Positions 1-11,429 of a DNA stretch of 60,000 bases are shown here, piece after piece. The notes under the pieces were generated by a model. That model was not told where the DNA came from. It did not search any database and was given only the letters and a program-made list of their open reading frames with translations. Position 1 is the stretch's first letter; each line of letters opens with the position of its first letter. Location: positions 1 to 60,000 of the forward strand of contig NZ_CP071612.1 of assembly GCF_017357245.1 (NCBI RefSeq). Direction: 5' to 3'. Source of the DNA: Rhizobium bangladeshense. Lineage in GTDB: Bacteria > Pseudomonadota > Alphaproteobacteria > Rhizobiales > Rhizobiaceae. Made by a program: the position numbers and the translations under genes.

Positions 1-83
1 CAGCCAGAGAGGAGGAGGGAAGACAGCTTCGCCGTCGAGAACCCTCATGATCGTTCGCCGCCTATCGCTCAAGCGCCTCTTCC

Positions 84-124
84 CTATAAAAAATCAAAGA
101 TATTTTAAAAGGTTTCTATTTCTT
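84..124. other. A+T-rich patch, candidate DNA unwinding element
   Basis: About 40 bases dominated by A and T runs stand out from the G+C-rich surroundings, 165 to 260 bases left of the DnaA-box cluster. Strand opening here is inferred from composition only. Confidence 0.4.
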
Positions 125-378
125 AGAGTCGGTGTCTATCAAGGATTAAAATCCATCCACTGCCGACGCCATTTGTCGCGCGTTCGAAGAAGAACGCGAA
201 AGATTTTCTCGGCTTCGCTCAAACTGCGGGGAGAAACCGAATCGCGAAATGATTCCAGATCCTTGGCCGCAGACTGATTTTCTCGTGCCTGTGGATAGGC
301 TGTGGAGCAGCGTGCGACACGGTGATTTCATCCCCAGCCTCCACAGGAGAGATCAAAACAGTTCCGCAAAATTCGAAA

Positions 379-387
379 TGTGGATAA
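379..387 (-). promoter_or_regulatory. DnaA box (perfect consensus, inverse orientation)
   Basis: TGTGGATAA is the exact reverse complement of TTATCCACA. It is the best of three box-like sites in the 290-387 cluster. Confidence 0.65.
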
Positions 388-472
388 GCAGGCATGTTTT
401 CCCTTGCCCGAAGCAGCCTCACCGCCTTAGCTCTCCATCATCCAGTCTTTTCAACAGGTGGCGGAAAATAAC

Positions 473-1294
473 GTGGAGAACAGAACGAACTTCTTTCATC
501 TGCACCTGATTTCTGACTCGACCGGAGAGACTCTCATCTCAGCGGGCCGCGCCGCCTCGGCGCAGTTCAGATCCGCTCAGCCGATCGAGCATGTCTATCC
601 GCTGATCCGCAATCGCAAACAGCTGCTGCCGGTTCTGCAGGCGATCGATGACGCACCCGGGATCGTGCTATACACAATTGTCGACAGGGATCTGGCGAGC
701 CTGATCGACGAGCGCTGCGTCGAGATGGGTGTCGCCTCGGTCAACGTGCTGGAGCCGGTCATGAATGCGTTCCAGATCTATCTTGGCGCCCCCTCCCGCC
801 GTCGGGTCGGGGCCCAGCATGTGATGAATGCCGGTTACTTCGCCCGCATCGAGGCGCTGAACTTCACTATGGATCATGATGACGGCCAGATGCCGGATGA
901 TTACAATGATGCCGATGTCGTCATCATCGGGATCAGCCGGACATCGAAGACGCCGACCAGCATCTATCTCGCCAACCGCGGCATCAAGACGGCGAACATT
1001 CCGATCGTCTACGGTGTACCCTTGCCGGAGAGCTTGCTCGCGGCAACAAAACCGCTGATCGTCTGCCTGATCGCTACTACCGACCGTATTTCCCAGGTCC
1101 GAGAAAATCGGGTGCTCGGAGCGACGCAAGGTTTCGACCGCGAACATTACACCGATAGAGCCGCGATCTCGGAGGAGCTGAAATATGCCCGCTCCCTCTG
1201 CGCCCGCCACGGATGGCCGCTGATCGATGTAACTCGCCGCTCGATCGAGGAAACGGCGGCAGCCATTGTTGCCCTCCGGCCGAAGCTGCGCTAA
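473..1294 (+). CDS. ppsR: Pyruvate, phosphate dikinase regulatory protein (PDRP/PSRP, DUF299)
   Basis: A bifunctional serine/threonine kinase and phosphorylase of the DUF299 family. It switches PPDK (or PEP synthase) off by ADP-dependent phosphorylation and on by phosphate-dependent dephosphorylation, setting pyruvate/PEP flux. The P-loop-like motif GISRTSKT sits at about residues 153-160, and the N-terminal [10 protein letters not shown] stretch is typical. Two in-frame GTG starts exist, at 458 and 473. The 473 start gives a 273-residue protein beginning MENRTNFF, which matches the rhizobial family form I recall. The gene is the first right of the putative origin. The target dikinase is not in the window. 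Confidence 0.93.
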   Translation: MENRTNFFHLHLISDSTGETLISAGRAASAQFRSAQPIEHVYPLIRNRKQLLPVLQAIDDAPGIVLYTIVDRDLASLIDERCVEMGVASVNVLEPVMNAFQIYLGAPSRRRVGAQHVMNAGYFARIEALNFTMDHDDGQMPDDYNDADVVIIGISRTSKTPTSIYLANRGIKTANIPIVYGVPLPESLLAATKPLIVCLIATTDRISQVRENRVLGATQGFDREHYTDRAAISEELKYARSLCARHGWPLIDVTRRSIEETAAAIVALRPKLR

Positions 1295-1326
1295 GCGCTG
1301 ACGAAAAGCCGGGAATGGGAGAATCC

Positions 1327-1926
1327 ATGACACCGAAACTCATCCTTGCGTCGTCGAGTCCGTTTCGAAGGATGCTGATGGAAAATGCCGGTCTCTCCTT
1401 CGAGGCGCACCCCGCGAAGATCGACGAAAGGGCTGTCGAGGCCCCGCTGGAAAAAGCCGGCGCGAAGCCGGACATGGTCGCCAGCATCCTCGCCAAGGCT
1501 AAGGCCCAGGATGTCAGCGTCCGCTTTCCCGAAAGTCTGGTCATCGGTTCGGATCAGACGATGTCGCTCGGCGACCGCGTTTTCCACAAACCGAAGGACA
1601 TGGCCGATGCAGCGAACCACCTTCATGCCCTGTCGGGCACGACCCACCGGCTAAACAGCGCCATCGCGATCGTCCGCGACGGCGTCGTCTTGTGGGAGCA
1701 TCTCGGCCATGCGGAACTGACGATGCGACCCCTGAGGGAGGATTTCATCGCCAGGCACCTGGCACGGGTGGGCGAACGGGCGCTTTCCAGCGTCGGCGCC
1801 TACCAGCTGGAAGGAGAGGGCGTTCAGCTCTTCGAGAAGATCGAGGGCGACTATTTCACCATACTCGGGCTGCCGATGCTTCCGCTCCTGGGAAAATTGC
1901 GAGAATTCGGAGCGATCGATGGATGA
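1327..1926 (+). CDS. maf: Maf-family nucleotide pyrophosphatase (YceF-like)
   Basis: A 199-residue Maf/HAM1-fold protein that hydrolyses non-canonical or modified nucleoside triphosphates to monophosphates. The N-terminal SSSPFRR motif (residues 9-15) and GSDQT with the candidate catalytic Asp76 are visible. The GSDQ form resembles YceF, a 7-methyl-GTP pyrophosphatase, more than the dTTP/UTP-specific YhdE type; this is inferred from motif wording. The ATG at 1327 was chosen because upstream in-frame codons overlap ppsR and look non-coding. The gene follows ppsR by 32 bases and overlaps aroE by 8. Confidence 0.88.
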   Translation: MTPKLILASSSPFRRMLMENAGLSFEAHPAKIDERAVEAPLEKAGAKPDMVASILAKAKAQDVSVRFPESLVIGSDQTMSLGDRVFHKPKDMADAANHLHALSGTTHRLNSAIAIVRDGVVLWEHLGHAELTMRPLREDFIARHLARVGERALSSVGAYQLEGEGVQLFEKIEGDYFTILGLPMLPLLGKLREFGAIDG

Positions 1927-2782
1927 TTCACGTGAAACACTCGGACCGAAGGCGTTTGTCACGGGCTTTCCCGTCAAGCATTCGCGCTCGCCGCTGATAC
2001 ACGGATACTGGCTGAAGACGCTTGGCCTGCCGGGCAGCTACCGCGCCCACGAGGTGGCACCCGCTGCCTTTCCCGATTTCATTGCCTCGCTGAAGAATGG
2101 CAGTTCCGGTTTTACCGGAGGCAATGTCACCATCCCCCACAAGGAACTTGCCTTCAGGCTCGCCGACAAGCCGGATGATCTGGCGCACGAGCTCGGCGCC
2201 TCGAACACGCTCTGGCTGGAGGATGGCCTCCTGCATGCCACCAATACCGACGGCTGCGGCTTCACCGCTAACCTTGATGAGCGCCATCCCGGCTGGGACC
2301 GTCATGATACCGCCGTGGTCTTCGGTGCCGGCGGTGCGAGTCGGGCGATCATTCAGGCGGTTCGCGACCGTGGCTTCAGGGAAATCCACGTCGTCAACCG
2401 CACCGTCGAACGTGCGCGCGAGCTAGCCGATCGCTTCGGGCCGAAAGTTCGAGCCCACCCGGCGGGCGCGCTTACCGAAGTCATGCACGGCGCCGGCCTC
2501 TTCATCAACACGACCTCGCTCGGCATGGACGGTGAGGCGGTGCCGCTGATCGATTTTGCGCCGCTTGCAGCCGATGCGGTCGTCACCGATATCGTCTACA
2601 TCCCCTTGAAGACACCGATCCTGAGACAAGCGGAAGAGCAGGGACTGTCGGTCGTCGACGGTCTTGGGATGCTGCTGCACCAGGCTGTTCCTGGTTTCGA
2701 AAAATGGTTCGGCAAGCGTCCTGTCGTCGACGCGGCGCTGCGGGCGTTGATTGTCGCCGACATGGAAGCGCACTCATGCTGA
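1919..2782 (+). CDS. aroE: Shikimate 5-dehydrogenase
   Basis: NADPH-dependent reduction of 3-dehydroshikimate to shikimate in the chorismate pathway, cytosolic. The substrate-binding SRSP motif is at residues 22-25, the catalytic lysine is Lys75 in NVTIPHK, NTDG lies at 109-112, and the dinucleotide-binding GAGGASRA at 136-143 is followed by the NR(T) motif of NADP-specific enzymes. Its 287 residues fit the family. The start overlaps maf and the end overlaps coaE, so translation is probably coupled across the run. Confidence 0.96.
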   Translation: MDDSRETLGPKAFVTGFPVKHSRSPLIHGYWLKTLGLPGSYRAHEVAPAAFPDFIASLKNGSSGFTGGNVTIPHKELAFRLADKPDDLAHELGASNTLWLEDGLLHATNTDGCGFTANLDERHPGWDRHDTAVVFGAGGASRAIIQAVRDRGFREIHVVNRTVERARELADRFGPKVRAHPAGALTEVMHGAGLFINTTSLGMDGEAVPLIDFAPLAADAVVTDIVYIPLKTPILRQAEEQGLSVVDGLGMLLHQAVPGFEKWFGKRPVVDAALRALIVADMEAHSC

Positions 2783-3387
2783 AGATCGGACTTACCGGCT
2801 CAATCGGAATGGGAAAATCGACGGTCGGCAAACTCTTCGCCGAGGCCGGAATCCCTTTGAATGATTCCGACGCCGTGGTCCATGATCTCTACGCCGGCGA
2901 AGCAGCGCCGCTGGTCAATACAGCTTTTCCCGGCACGATGAAGGACGGAGCGGTCGACCGGCATGAACTGGGCCGCCAGCTCGCGCTCGATCCCGAAGGC
3001 TTTAAACGCCTCGAAGCGATCGTCCATCCGCTGGTTCGCGAACGGGAAACGGAATTTCTGGCGCGACAACAGGCAGCCGGCGCCGAGATGGTCCTGCTCG
3101 ATATTCCGCTGCTCTTCGAAACCGGCGCCTGGGAAAGAGTGGATGTCATCGTCGTCGTCAGCACCGATCCACAGATTCAGCGTCAGAGGGTGCTTGCGCG
3201 GGACGACATGACCGAAGAAAAATTCGATATGATTCTCTCTCGCCAGACACCAGACTCGGAAAAACGGCGCCGCGCCGATTACCTGGTCGACACCAGCCAC
3301 AGCATTGCGGAAACGCGGCAGCGGGTGCTTGAGATCATCGCCGAGCTGAAAATGCGGATAGCCAACGGAGATTTCCGGAATGCGTGA
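2776..3387 (+). CDS. coaE: Dephospho-CoA kinase
   Basis: The last step of coenzyme A synthesis, phosphorylating the 3'-hydroxyl of dephospho-CoA. The P-loop GSIGMGKS is at residues 8-15 and the protein has 203 residues, normal for the family. The ATG at 2776 is inside the end of aroE (7-base overlap) and puts the P-loop at the usual distance from the N terminus; the longer upstream reading frame is aroE shadow. It overlaps dnaQ by 8 bases. The coaE-dnaQ neighbourhood beside the origin is common in alphaproteobacteria. Confidence 0.95.
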   Translation: MLKIGLTGSIGMGKSTVGKLFAEAGIPLNDSDAVVHDLYAGEAAPLVNTAFPGTMKDGAVDRHELGRQLALDPEGFKRLEAIVHPLVRERETEFLARQQAAGAEMVLLDIPLLFETGAWERVDVIVVVSTDPQIQRQRVLARDDMTEEKFDMILSRQTPDSEKRRRADYLVDTSHSIAETRQRVLEIIAELKMRIANGDFRNA

Positions 3388-4099
3388 GATCATCTTCGAT
3401 ACGGAAACCACTGGCCTCGACAATCGTGCCGATCGCATTATCGAAATTGGCGGCATCGAACTCTTCAATCATTTCCCGACCGGCAACACGATCCACATCT
3501 ATATCAATCCCGGCGACCAGAAGGTTCATCCGGATGCACTGGCCGTGCACGGCATTACCGACGAGTTCCTGAAGGACAAGAAGACCTTCGCGGAAGTTGC
3601 CGACGAAATCCTCGCCTTCTTCGGCGACGCCAAGTGGATCGCCCACAACGCCACTTTCGATATGGGCTTCGTCAATGCCGAATTCGCGCGGCTCGGTTTG
3701 CCGCCGATTCTGCCGGACAAGGTGGTCGATACGCTGTCGATGGCGCGGCGCAAGCACCCGATGGGACCGAATTCGCTCGACGCGCTCTGCCGGCGCTACG
3801 GCATCGACAATTCGCACCGTACCAAACACGGCGCGCTGCTCGACTCCGAACTGCTGGCCGAGGTCTATATCGAGATGATCGGCGGCAGACAGGCGGCATT
3901 CGGCCTGAGCATATCAGGTCAATCCGGCCAGGCCCGCGGTGAAATGGCCGCCGAAGACGATCTGGTGATTGCCGCGGCGTTCGAACGGCCCCGCCCGCTT
4001 GGCTCCCGCCTCAGCCAGGCAGAAGCGCAGGCGCATGAGGCGCTTATCGCCAAGCTCGGCGAAAAGAGCATCTGGGCGAAATACGCCAGCCCGAATTGA
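3380..4099 (+). CDS. dnaQ: DNA polymerase III epsilon subunit (3'-5' proofreading exonuclease)
   Basis: A DEDDh exonuclease that proofreads for the replicative polymerase. Exo I is DTETTG at residues 7-12, Exo II HNATFDMGF at 89-97 and Exo III HGALLDSELLAEVY at 150-163 with the catalytic His150 and Asp155. At 239 residues it is full length; the C-terminal tail of about 70 residues would contact the alpha subunit. It ends the ppsR-dnaQ run and faces secB across a symmetric hairpin. Confidence 0.96.
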   Translation: MREIIFDTETTGLDNRADRIIEIGGIELFNHFPTGNTIHIYINPGDQKVHPDALAVHGITDEFLKDKKTFAEVADEILAFFGDAKWIAHNATFDMGFVNAEFARLGLPPILPDKVVDTLSMARRKHPMGPNSLDALCRRYGIDNSHRTKHGALLDSELLAEVYIEMIGGRQAAFGLSISGQSGQARGEMAAEDDLVIAAAFERPRPLGSRLSQAEAQAHEALIAKLGEKSIWAKYASPN

Positions 4100-4100
4100 A

Positions 4101-4125
4101 AATGCCCGGGGCCTGCCCGGGCATT
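4101..4125. terminator. Bidirectional terminator hairpin between dnaQ and secB
   Basis: A perfect 10-bp stem (4101-4110 with 4116-4125) and a 5-base loop lie between two convergent genes. T runs are short on both sides, so termination strength is uncertain. Confidence 0.7.
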
Positions 4126-4151
4126 CGCATGTCAGAACCGAGATAATTCGA

Positions 4152-4634
4152 TCAGTTCGGAACGGCCTGAACCTTGGCGCGGGCCTGTTCTTCGGCAACG
4201 CGCTGCGCGAACATCTGCGTGAAATCGATCGGGTCGATCATCAACGGCGGGAAACCACCGTTGCGGGTCACGTCGGCGATGATCTGACGGGCGAAGGGGA
4301 AGAGCATGCGCGGGCACTCGATGAAGAGAACCGGCAGCATGTGCTCTTGCGGGAAGCCGGCAACGCGGAAGACGCCGCCATAGACGAGTTCGGTGTGGAA
4401 CACCGTCTTGTCGCCGTCCTTGGCTTCGGCGTTCAGCGATAACACGACGTCGAAATCCGTGTCGGAAAGCGGATTGGCGTTGACGTTCACATTGATGTTG
4501 ATCGTCGGCGCCTTGTCGCGGGCCTGCAGCGAACGCGGCGCACCCGGATTTTCGAACGAAAGGTCCTTGGTATATTGCGCAAGGATCGAAAGGGTGGGGT
4601 TGGTCGCACCGTTGCTGTTGTTATCGTCTGCCAT
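4152..4634 (-). CDS. secB: Protein-export chaperone SecB
   Basis: A cytosolic tetrameric chaperone that keeps preproteins unfolded and hands them to SecA. The 160-residue protein shows the family core, including the stretch with [11 protein letters not shown] near residue 107 and the preceding [11 protein letters not shown] segment. The chosen ATG at 4634 follows a good ribosome site (GAGGAAA) and is followed by an acidic Asn-rich leader; the frame stays open 45 bases further upstream but without family similarity. It converges on dnaQ. Confidence 0.94.
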   Translation of the reverse strand: MADDNNSNGATNPTLSILAQYTKDLSFENPGAPRSLQARDKAPTININVNVNANPLSDTDFDVVLSLNAEAKDGDKTVFHTELVYGGVFRVAGFPQEHMLPVLFIECPRMLFPFARQIIADVTRNGGFPPLMIDPIDFTQMFAQRVAEEQARAKVQAVPN

Positions 4635-4735
4635 TGGCTTTTCCTCGAAGGGCATGGGAATGGTGCCGCCATCTAACATTTCGGGGAGGGGCTTACAACC
4701 CTGGGCGCAAGGCGCACCTGATCGCCGGCAAGGCT

Positions 4736-5248
4736 TCAGTCACCGAGATGTTTGCCCGACCATGGCGAGTTCCGGTCCGGCTCCCTATGATAGTCCTCCT
4801 CGTCGAGATCGACCACCTTTGAATTCGGGCTGCGATCGCGGAAATCGGGCTTCGGGCCAGCCGAAAAGCCGCCCTTCGTGTTGACGACGAAGCGCCTGGC
4901 AATCGACCGCCAGACGAGATCGCGCACCGGCGGCGTGAGAATAAGGAGGGCGATGATATCCGTGAGGAACCCAGGAATGATCAGGAGCAGCGCTGCCATG
5001 ACCGTCATCGCCGGCTTCAGCAGATCACGCCCGGGCATGACACCGTTCCGTCCTTCGCTCGACATGCGCCGCAGGATACCGATCCCCTGCCGGCGCAGCA
5101 GGACCACGCCGAGAACGAAGCTCGCCATGACGAGCGCAAGCGTCAGCGCCAGACCGATCGCACGGCCGACGATAACGAAGCCGGCAATTTCGCCAAGTGG
5201 CAGCAACAGAATGAAAGCCGGCAGGATTGAAAAACGCATGGTCGTCAT
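4736..5248 (-). CDS. fxsA: FxsA-family inner-membrane protein
   Basis: A 170-residue protein with several hydrophobic segments (about residues 8-28, 30-50 and 78-103) and a polar acidic C-terminal tail, which is the FxsA (PF04186) layout. E. coli FxsA was named for phage F exclusion when overproduced, but its normal role is unclear. The conserved N-terminal block with [13 protein letters not shown] is visible. It lies 101 bases upstream of secB on the same strand and is divergent from the Tim44-like gene. Confidence 0.82.
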   Translation of the reverse strand: MTTMRFSILPAFILLLPLGEIAGFVIVGRAIGLALTLALVMASFVLGVVLLRRQGIGILRRMSSEGRNGVMPGRDLLKPAMTVMAALLLIIPGFLTDIIALLILTPPVRDLVWRSIARRFVVNTKGGFSAGPKPDFRDRSPNSKVVDLDEEDYHREPDRNSPWSGKHLGD

Positions 5249-5371
5249 GTCCCGGGCTTTGCCGGTCTCCTCTGGACGGCGGCGAAGATGCCAGCCATCA
5301 TTTGAATCATCTGTATAGGCGGACTATATGGGAGTACAAATCAGAGATGTTAACGGCGGCTGCGATACGAT

Positions 5372-6076
5372 ATGAGTTCGAACGACTTCATCACATTATT
5401 CTTCCTGGTGGCGGCGGTGCTGATCTTCTTTCAGCTGCGCTCCGTGCTCGGGCGCCGTACAGGAAATGAGAAGCCGCCGCGCGATCTCTTCAGGCCGCGG
5501 GATGCTACTCCGGCCGAGGCCGCCGATGCCGGCAAGGTCGTGACGCTGCCGCGCCGTGATGCAACGGCCGAGGAAGAGGATCGCTTCTCCGCCATCGACG
5601 CCTTTGCCGCGCCGGGCACCCCGCTCAATGAATCGCTGCGCGCCCTGAACAAGGCCGATCCCTCCTTCAATCCGAAGGAGTTTCTGAACGGCGCCCGCAT
5701 GGCCTACGAAATGATCGTCATGGCCTATGCCGACGGCGACCGCAAAACGCTGAAGAATCTGTTGTCTCGCGAGGTTTATGACGGCTTCGGGGCAGCAATC
5801 GCCGAGCGCGAAACCCGGGGCGAGAAGGTGAAGTCCACCTTCGTCGGCATCGACAAGGCTGAAATCACCCATGCGGAGACGAAGGGCAGTGAAGCGCAGA
5901 TCACCGTGCGCATCGTCAGCCAGCTGATTTCGGCCACCTATGACAAGGCGGATGTGTTGATCGAGGGCGACGCCGAAAATGTCGCCGAGGTCAATGATCT
6001 CTGGACCTTCGCCCGCGACACCCGTTCGCGCGATCCGAACTGGAAACTTGTGGCGACCGAATCGGAACATGAGTGA
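5372..6076 (+). CDS. Tim44/TimA-family membrane-anchored protein
   Basis: A 234-residue protein with an N-terminal membrane anchor (about residues 5-23), a charged Pro/Arg/Ala-rich linker and a C-terminal Tim44-like domain from about residue 95 to 230. Mitochondrial Tim44 tethers Hsp70 to the import channel; bacterial relatives are membrane-associated and their function is mostly unknown. The gene opens a run (this gene, mltA, Smr gene, XRE gene) with overlapping ends. It is divergent from fxsA and shares a 123-base intergenic region with it. Confidence 0.82.
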   Translation: MSSNDFITLFFLVAAVLIFFQLRSVLGRRTGNEKPPRDLFRPRDATPAEAADAGKVVTLPRRDATAEEEDRFSAIDAFAAPGTPLNESLRALNKADPSFNPKEFLNGARMAYEMIVMAYADGDRKTLKNLLSREVYDGFGAAIAERETRGEKVKSTFVGIDKAEITHAETKGSEAQITVRIVSQLISATYDKADVLIEGDAENVAEVNDLWTFARDTRSRDPNWKLVATESEHE

Positions 6077-7211
6077 GCAGGCATCGGACTTCGTCCTGCA
6101 GGCCATCAGCTTCGATACGCTGGAAGGCTGGAGGGATGATGATCCCTCCGGCCTTTTTGAAGTGATGCGACGCTGCCGCCTGCAGATCACCGACGTTAAA
6201 CCCTACCGCACCGGTTCGCTCGGCCTGAGCGCGGAGGATCTGCTTCCGCTTCTTATGGACGCTGAAAATTTTACGCCGGCGTCGCCGGCATCGGCGCGGG
6301 CTTTTTTTGAAACGCGTTGCCGGCCCTTTCTGATCCGCAGCAAGGACGGTAGGCCCGGTTTCGTCACCGCCTTCTACGAGCCTGAGATCGAGGTGTCGGA
6401 GCGGCCGGACGACGTTTTCCGCTTTCCCTTTTACAGCCGCCCGAACGATCTGATCGATCTCGACGACGGCAATCGTCCTGCTGAATTGGATGAATCGTAT
6501 GTTTTCGGCCGCTTGCATGATGACGGCCGCATTGGCGTCTATCCGGATCGGCGCGAGATCGACCGCGGCTTTCTCGAAGGCCGCGGCCTCGAAATCGCCT
6601 GGGCGAAATCGAAGGTCGATGTCTTCTTCGTGCATGTGCAGGGTGCCGCCCGTCTGCGCTATCGCGACGGCCGCATCGGCCGCATCACCTATGCGGCGAA
6701 GGCCGGCCATGCCTTCTCGGCGATCGGCAAGCTCTTGATCGAGCGTGGCGAGATCGACCGCGCCGAGATTTCCATGCAATCGATTCGCGCCTGGCTGGCC
6801 AGCCATCCCGAGCGAGTGGACGAGGTGCTATGGCACAACCGCTCCTATATTTTCTTTCGCGAGGCGCCCTCGCCGGCGATCAGCCTGCAAACCGCCGATC
6901 CTGAGGCGGGTCCGGTCGCAGCTGCCAAGGTGCCGCTTCTCGCCGGGCGATCCCTTGCGGTCGACCGGTTGATCCATACTTTCGGTTTTCCCTTTTTCAT
7001 CCGCTCCGACAGCCTCACCCACCTTGATCACGGCCGGCCCTTCCGCCGGTTAATGCTAGCGCTCGATACAGGCTCGGCGATCGTCGGGCCGGCGCGAGGC
7101 GATATCTTCACCGGTTCGGGGGATTTGGCCGGAGAGCGCGCCGGCACCGTCCGCAACGATGCTGACTTCGTCATCCTCATCCCCAAAGCCGCCGCCGGAC
7201 GTTTCGACTGA
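6069..7211 (+). CDS. mltA: Murein transglycosylase A (MltA domain plus 3D domain)
   Basis: A family lytic transglycosylase that cleaves glycan strands of peptidoglycan to 1,6-anhydro products. The MltA insert domain spans about residues 80-235, and the C-terminal 3D domain carries DTGSAIVGPARGDIF, which contains the conserved Asp residues of the active site. The chosen ATG at 6069 overlaps the preceding gene by 8 bases and gives 380 residues. Neither this start nor the upstream extension gives a signal peptide or lipobox, although E. coli MltA is an outer-membrane lipoprotein. How it reaches the periplasm is therefore unclear. Confidence 0.88.
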   Translation: MSEQASDFVLQAISFDTLEGWRDDDPSGLFEVMRRCRLQITDVKPYRTGSLGLSAEDLLPLLMDAENFTPASPASARAFFETRCRPFLIRSKDGRPGFVTAFYEPEIEVSERPDDVFRFPFYSRPNDLIDLDDGNRPAELDESYVFGRLHDDGRIGVYPDRREIDRGFLEGRGLEIAWAKSKVDVFFVHVQGAARLRYRDGRIGRITYAAKAGHAFSAIGKLLIERGEIDRAEISMQSIRAWLASHPERVDEVLWHNRSYIFFREAPSPAISLQTADPEAGPVAAAKVPLLAGRSLAVDRLIHTFGFPFFIRSDSLTHLDHGRPFRRLMLALDTGSAIVGPARGDIFTGSGDLAGERAGTVRNDADFVILIPKAAAGRFD

Positions 7212-7780
7212 TGGCCAGGGATCGCAAGCTCAGCGCCGATGAAAGGATCCTGTGGGGCAAGGTCGCCCGCAGCACGCGGCCGATGCCCGGCAAGGCGAAT
7301 GGGTTGACCGAACTCGATGCTTTTCTTGCCGAAACCGAAGCGGCGGCGGAACGGCAGAACGTTGAAAAGCAGACCTCCGTTTCGCCGACGGCGGCACAGC
7401 CGGCCGCACCCTCGACCCCGAGGCAGCCGGCCAAGGTGCACCATCCGCTGGAAAGGCCGGTCAAGCGCAAGATCGCCAAAGGCCGGCTGGCGCTCGAGGC
7501 GCGCATCGACCTCCATGGGCTGGTGCAGAGCCAGGCCCATGTCATTCTCCTCGATTTTTTAATCCGAGCCCATGAACGCGGCATGCGCCATGTGCTCGTC
7601 ATCACGGGCAAAGGAAGCTCGCTGGGCAGCGAAGGTGCATTGAAACGGGCGGTCCCACTGTGGTTCTCGAAGCCCGAATTCCGCCACCTGATCTCCTCCT
7701 ATGAGCCGGCCGCACAGCATCACGGCGGCGAGGGTGCGCTCTATATCCGGCTGTCGCGGCGGCATGGGGAAAAGCCATGA
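7211..7780 (+). CDS. Smr-domain protein (Smr/MutS2 family)
   Basis: A 189-residue protein with a charged, Ala/Pro-rich N-terminal half and a C-terminal Smr domain (about residues 95-185). The DLHG motif, the TGKG motif and the terminal GALYIRL strand are visible. Smr domains can be nicking endonucleases or nucleic-acid binders; stand-alone versions like this have no settled function in rhizobia. It overlaps the mltA stop (ATGA) and the next start, so it is likely translated from the same message. Confidence 0.85.
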   Translation: MARDRKLSADERILWGKVARSTRPMPGKANGLTELDAFLAETEAAAERQNVEKQTSVSPTAAQPAAPSTPRQPAKVHHPLERPVKRKIAKGRLALEARIDLHGLVQSQAHVILLDFLIRAHERGMRHVLVITGKGSSLGSEGALKRAVPLWFSKPEFRHLISSYEPAAQHHGGEGALYIRLSRRHGEKP

Positions 7781-8154
7781 CACCCTTCGGAGAGGCGGTT
7801 CGCAGGCTGAGGGCGCGCAAGGGCGTCTCGCAGAAGGAGATGGCGCAAGCACTGAACGTCTCTCCGGCCTATCTCTCGGCGCTCGAACATGGAAAGCGGG
7901 GCTTGCCGACGTTCGACCTGCTGCAGCGTATCGCCGGTTATTTCAACATCATCTGGGACGAGGCAGAGGAATTGTTCCTGCTTGCGCGTTCCTCGGACCC
8001 GCGCATCGTCATCGACACGTCGGGTCTGCCGCCTGAATACACCGAATTTGCCAACCGGCTGGCCCGGCGAATCCGCGAGCTTGACAGTGAGGAGATCGCC
8101 CGGCTATCGGCTCTTCTCGAAAATGGCGTCAAAGGCGACGGAAAAGCGTCATAA
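7777..8154 (+). CDS. XRE-family helix-turn-helix regulator
   Basis: A 125-residue protein with a Cro/C1-type helix-turn-helix at about residues 7-61 (the SQKEMAQALNVSPAYLSALE segment is diagnostic) and a helical C-terminal part that may dimerise. It has no ligand domain that I recognise. The start overlaps the Smr gene by 4 bases, so it belongs to the Tim44-mltA-smr transcript. The target is unknown; autoregulation or control of the wall-related genes in its own run is possible. Confidence 0.85.
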   Translation: MTPFGEAVRRLRARKGVSQKEMAQALNVSPAYLSALEHGKRGLPTFDLLQRIAGYFNIIWDEAEELFLLARSSDPRIVIDTSGLPPEYTEFANRLARRIRELDSEEIARLSALLENGVKGDGKAS

Positions 8155-10725
<2,571 letters not shown>

Positions 10726-10746
10726 CCGCTATCCCTTCAAGCAAAG

Positions 10747-10774
10747 AGCCCCGCCGACACAGGACGGCGGGGCT
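10747..10774. terminator. Terminator hairpin between gyrB and the nitroreductase gene
   Basis: A 10-bp G+C-rich stem (10747-10756 with 10765-10774) with an 8-base loop lies between convergent genes. Outer bases 10741-10745 can also pair with 10778-10782 after a short interruption, which lengthens the structure. Confidence 0.75.
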
Positions 10775-10792
10775 TCGTTTGCTCTGATTCGC

Positions 10793-11392
10793 TTAGTTCG
10801 CGACGAAATGACCGTTAAAGGCGAGGTCGGATAGCGGCTTGCGCTGGCTCGGGAATTCGCGCGCCTGATTGCGTTCGGAAAGCACGCTCTTGTCAGCCAG
10901 ACGGCCGACGGCGACGCCCGCTTCCACCCGGTAACCCTCAGGAATTTTGAACGTCTTCCTGATTTCCTCGTGTTTGATGCCGCCCATGCCATGCGCATAG
11001 AGACTGGAAAGGCGCGCCTGGAGCGCCAGATATCCCCAGGCCGCACCGGCGTCGAACGAATGGGTGTAGCTCGGCTTTTCCTCGCCGGAACCGGCAGCAC
11101 CGGTGAAGCTGCGTGACACGACGAAGATCAGCGCCGATGCGTTCTTTGCCCATTCCTGATTGGCGTCGACGAGCAGTGCGACGAATTTCTCCCAATGCTC
11201 CGAGCCCTTGAGGGCATAGATGAAGCGCCAGGGCTGCTGGTTGGAAGAGGACGGCGCCCAATGGGCGGCTTCTAGGAGGCTGAGCAATTCCGCTTCTTCG
11301 ATGATTTCGCCGGTAAAGGCGCGAGGTGACCAGCGGTCGAGGAACATCGGATCGATCGGATAGTCGGACTCGCGGTTATTGCTCTTTGTCAT
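10793..11392 (-). CDS. Nitroreductase-family FMN oxidoreductase
   Basis: A 199-residue protein of the NADH:flavin nitroreductase fold. Family signatures include the N-terminal RWSPRAF segment (phosphate binding of FMN), the WAPSSSNQQPWRF motif at about residues 46-58 and a Gly-rich segment near residue 135. Such enzymes reduce nitro compounds or quinones with NAD(P)H; the natural substrate is not evident. It converges on gyrB and is followed upstream by a DUF2218 gene on the same strand, 37 bases away. Confidence 0.88.
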   Translation of the reverse strand: MTKSNNRESDYPIDPMFLDRWSPRAFTGEIIEEAELLSLLEAAHWAPSSSNQQPWRFIYALKGSEHWEKFVALLVDANQEWAKNASALIFVVSRSFTGAAGSGEEKPSYTHSFDAGAAWGYLALQARLSSLYAHGMGGIKHEEIRKTFKIPEGYRVEAGVAVGRLADKSVLSERNQAREFPSQRKPLSDLAFNGHFVAN

Positions 11393-11429
11393 GCTCGTTC
11401 CAGGTTTGGGGGCGGAAAATATGATGGGG

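Larger units (their letters stand above)
1..472. other. Probable chromosomal replication origin (oriC) region
   Basis: This non-coding stretch precedes ppsR. It has an A+T-rich patch at about 84-124 that could unwind, one perfect DnaA box in inverse orientation at 379-387 (TGTGGATAA), a one-mismatch box at 290-298 (TGTGGATAG) and a two-mismatch box at 301-309. A 7-bp inverted repeat lies at 179-185/192-198. GANTC sites, the target of the CcrM methylase, occur at 126-130, 239-243 and 251-255. In alphaproteobacteria such as Caulobacter the origin lies beside hemE; hemE would be outside the window here, so the assignment rests on composition, boxes and the following gene. The small open frames in this stretch show no recognisable protein. 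Confidence 0.6.

Noticed and set aside
84..135. CtrA-type TTAA-N7-TTAA site in the origin
   Set aside because: A TTAA is present near the A+T patch, but no second TTAA lies at the right spacing.
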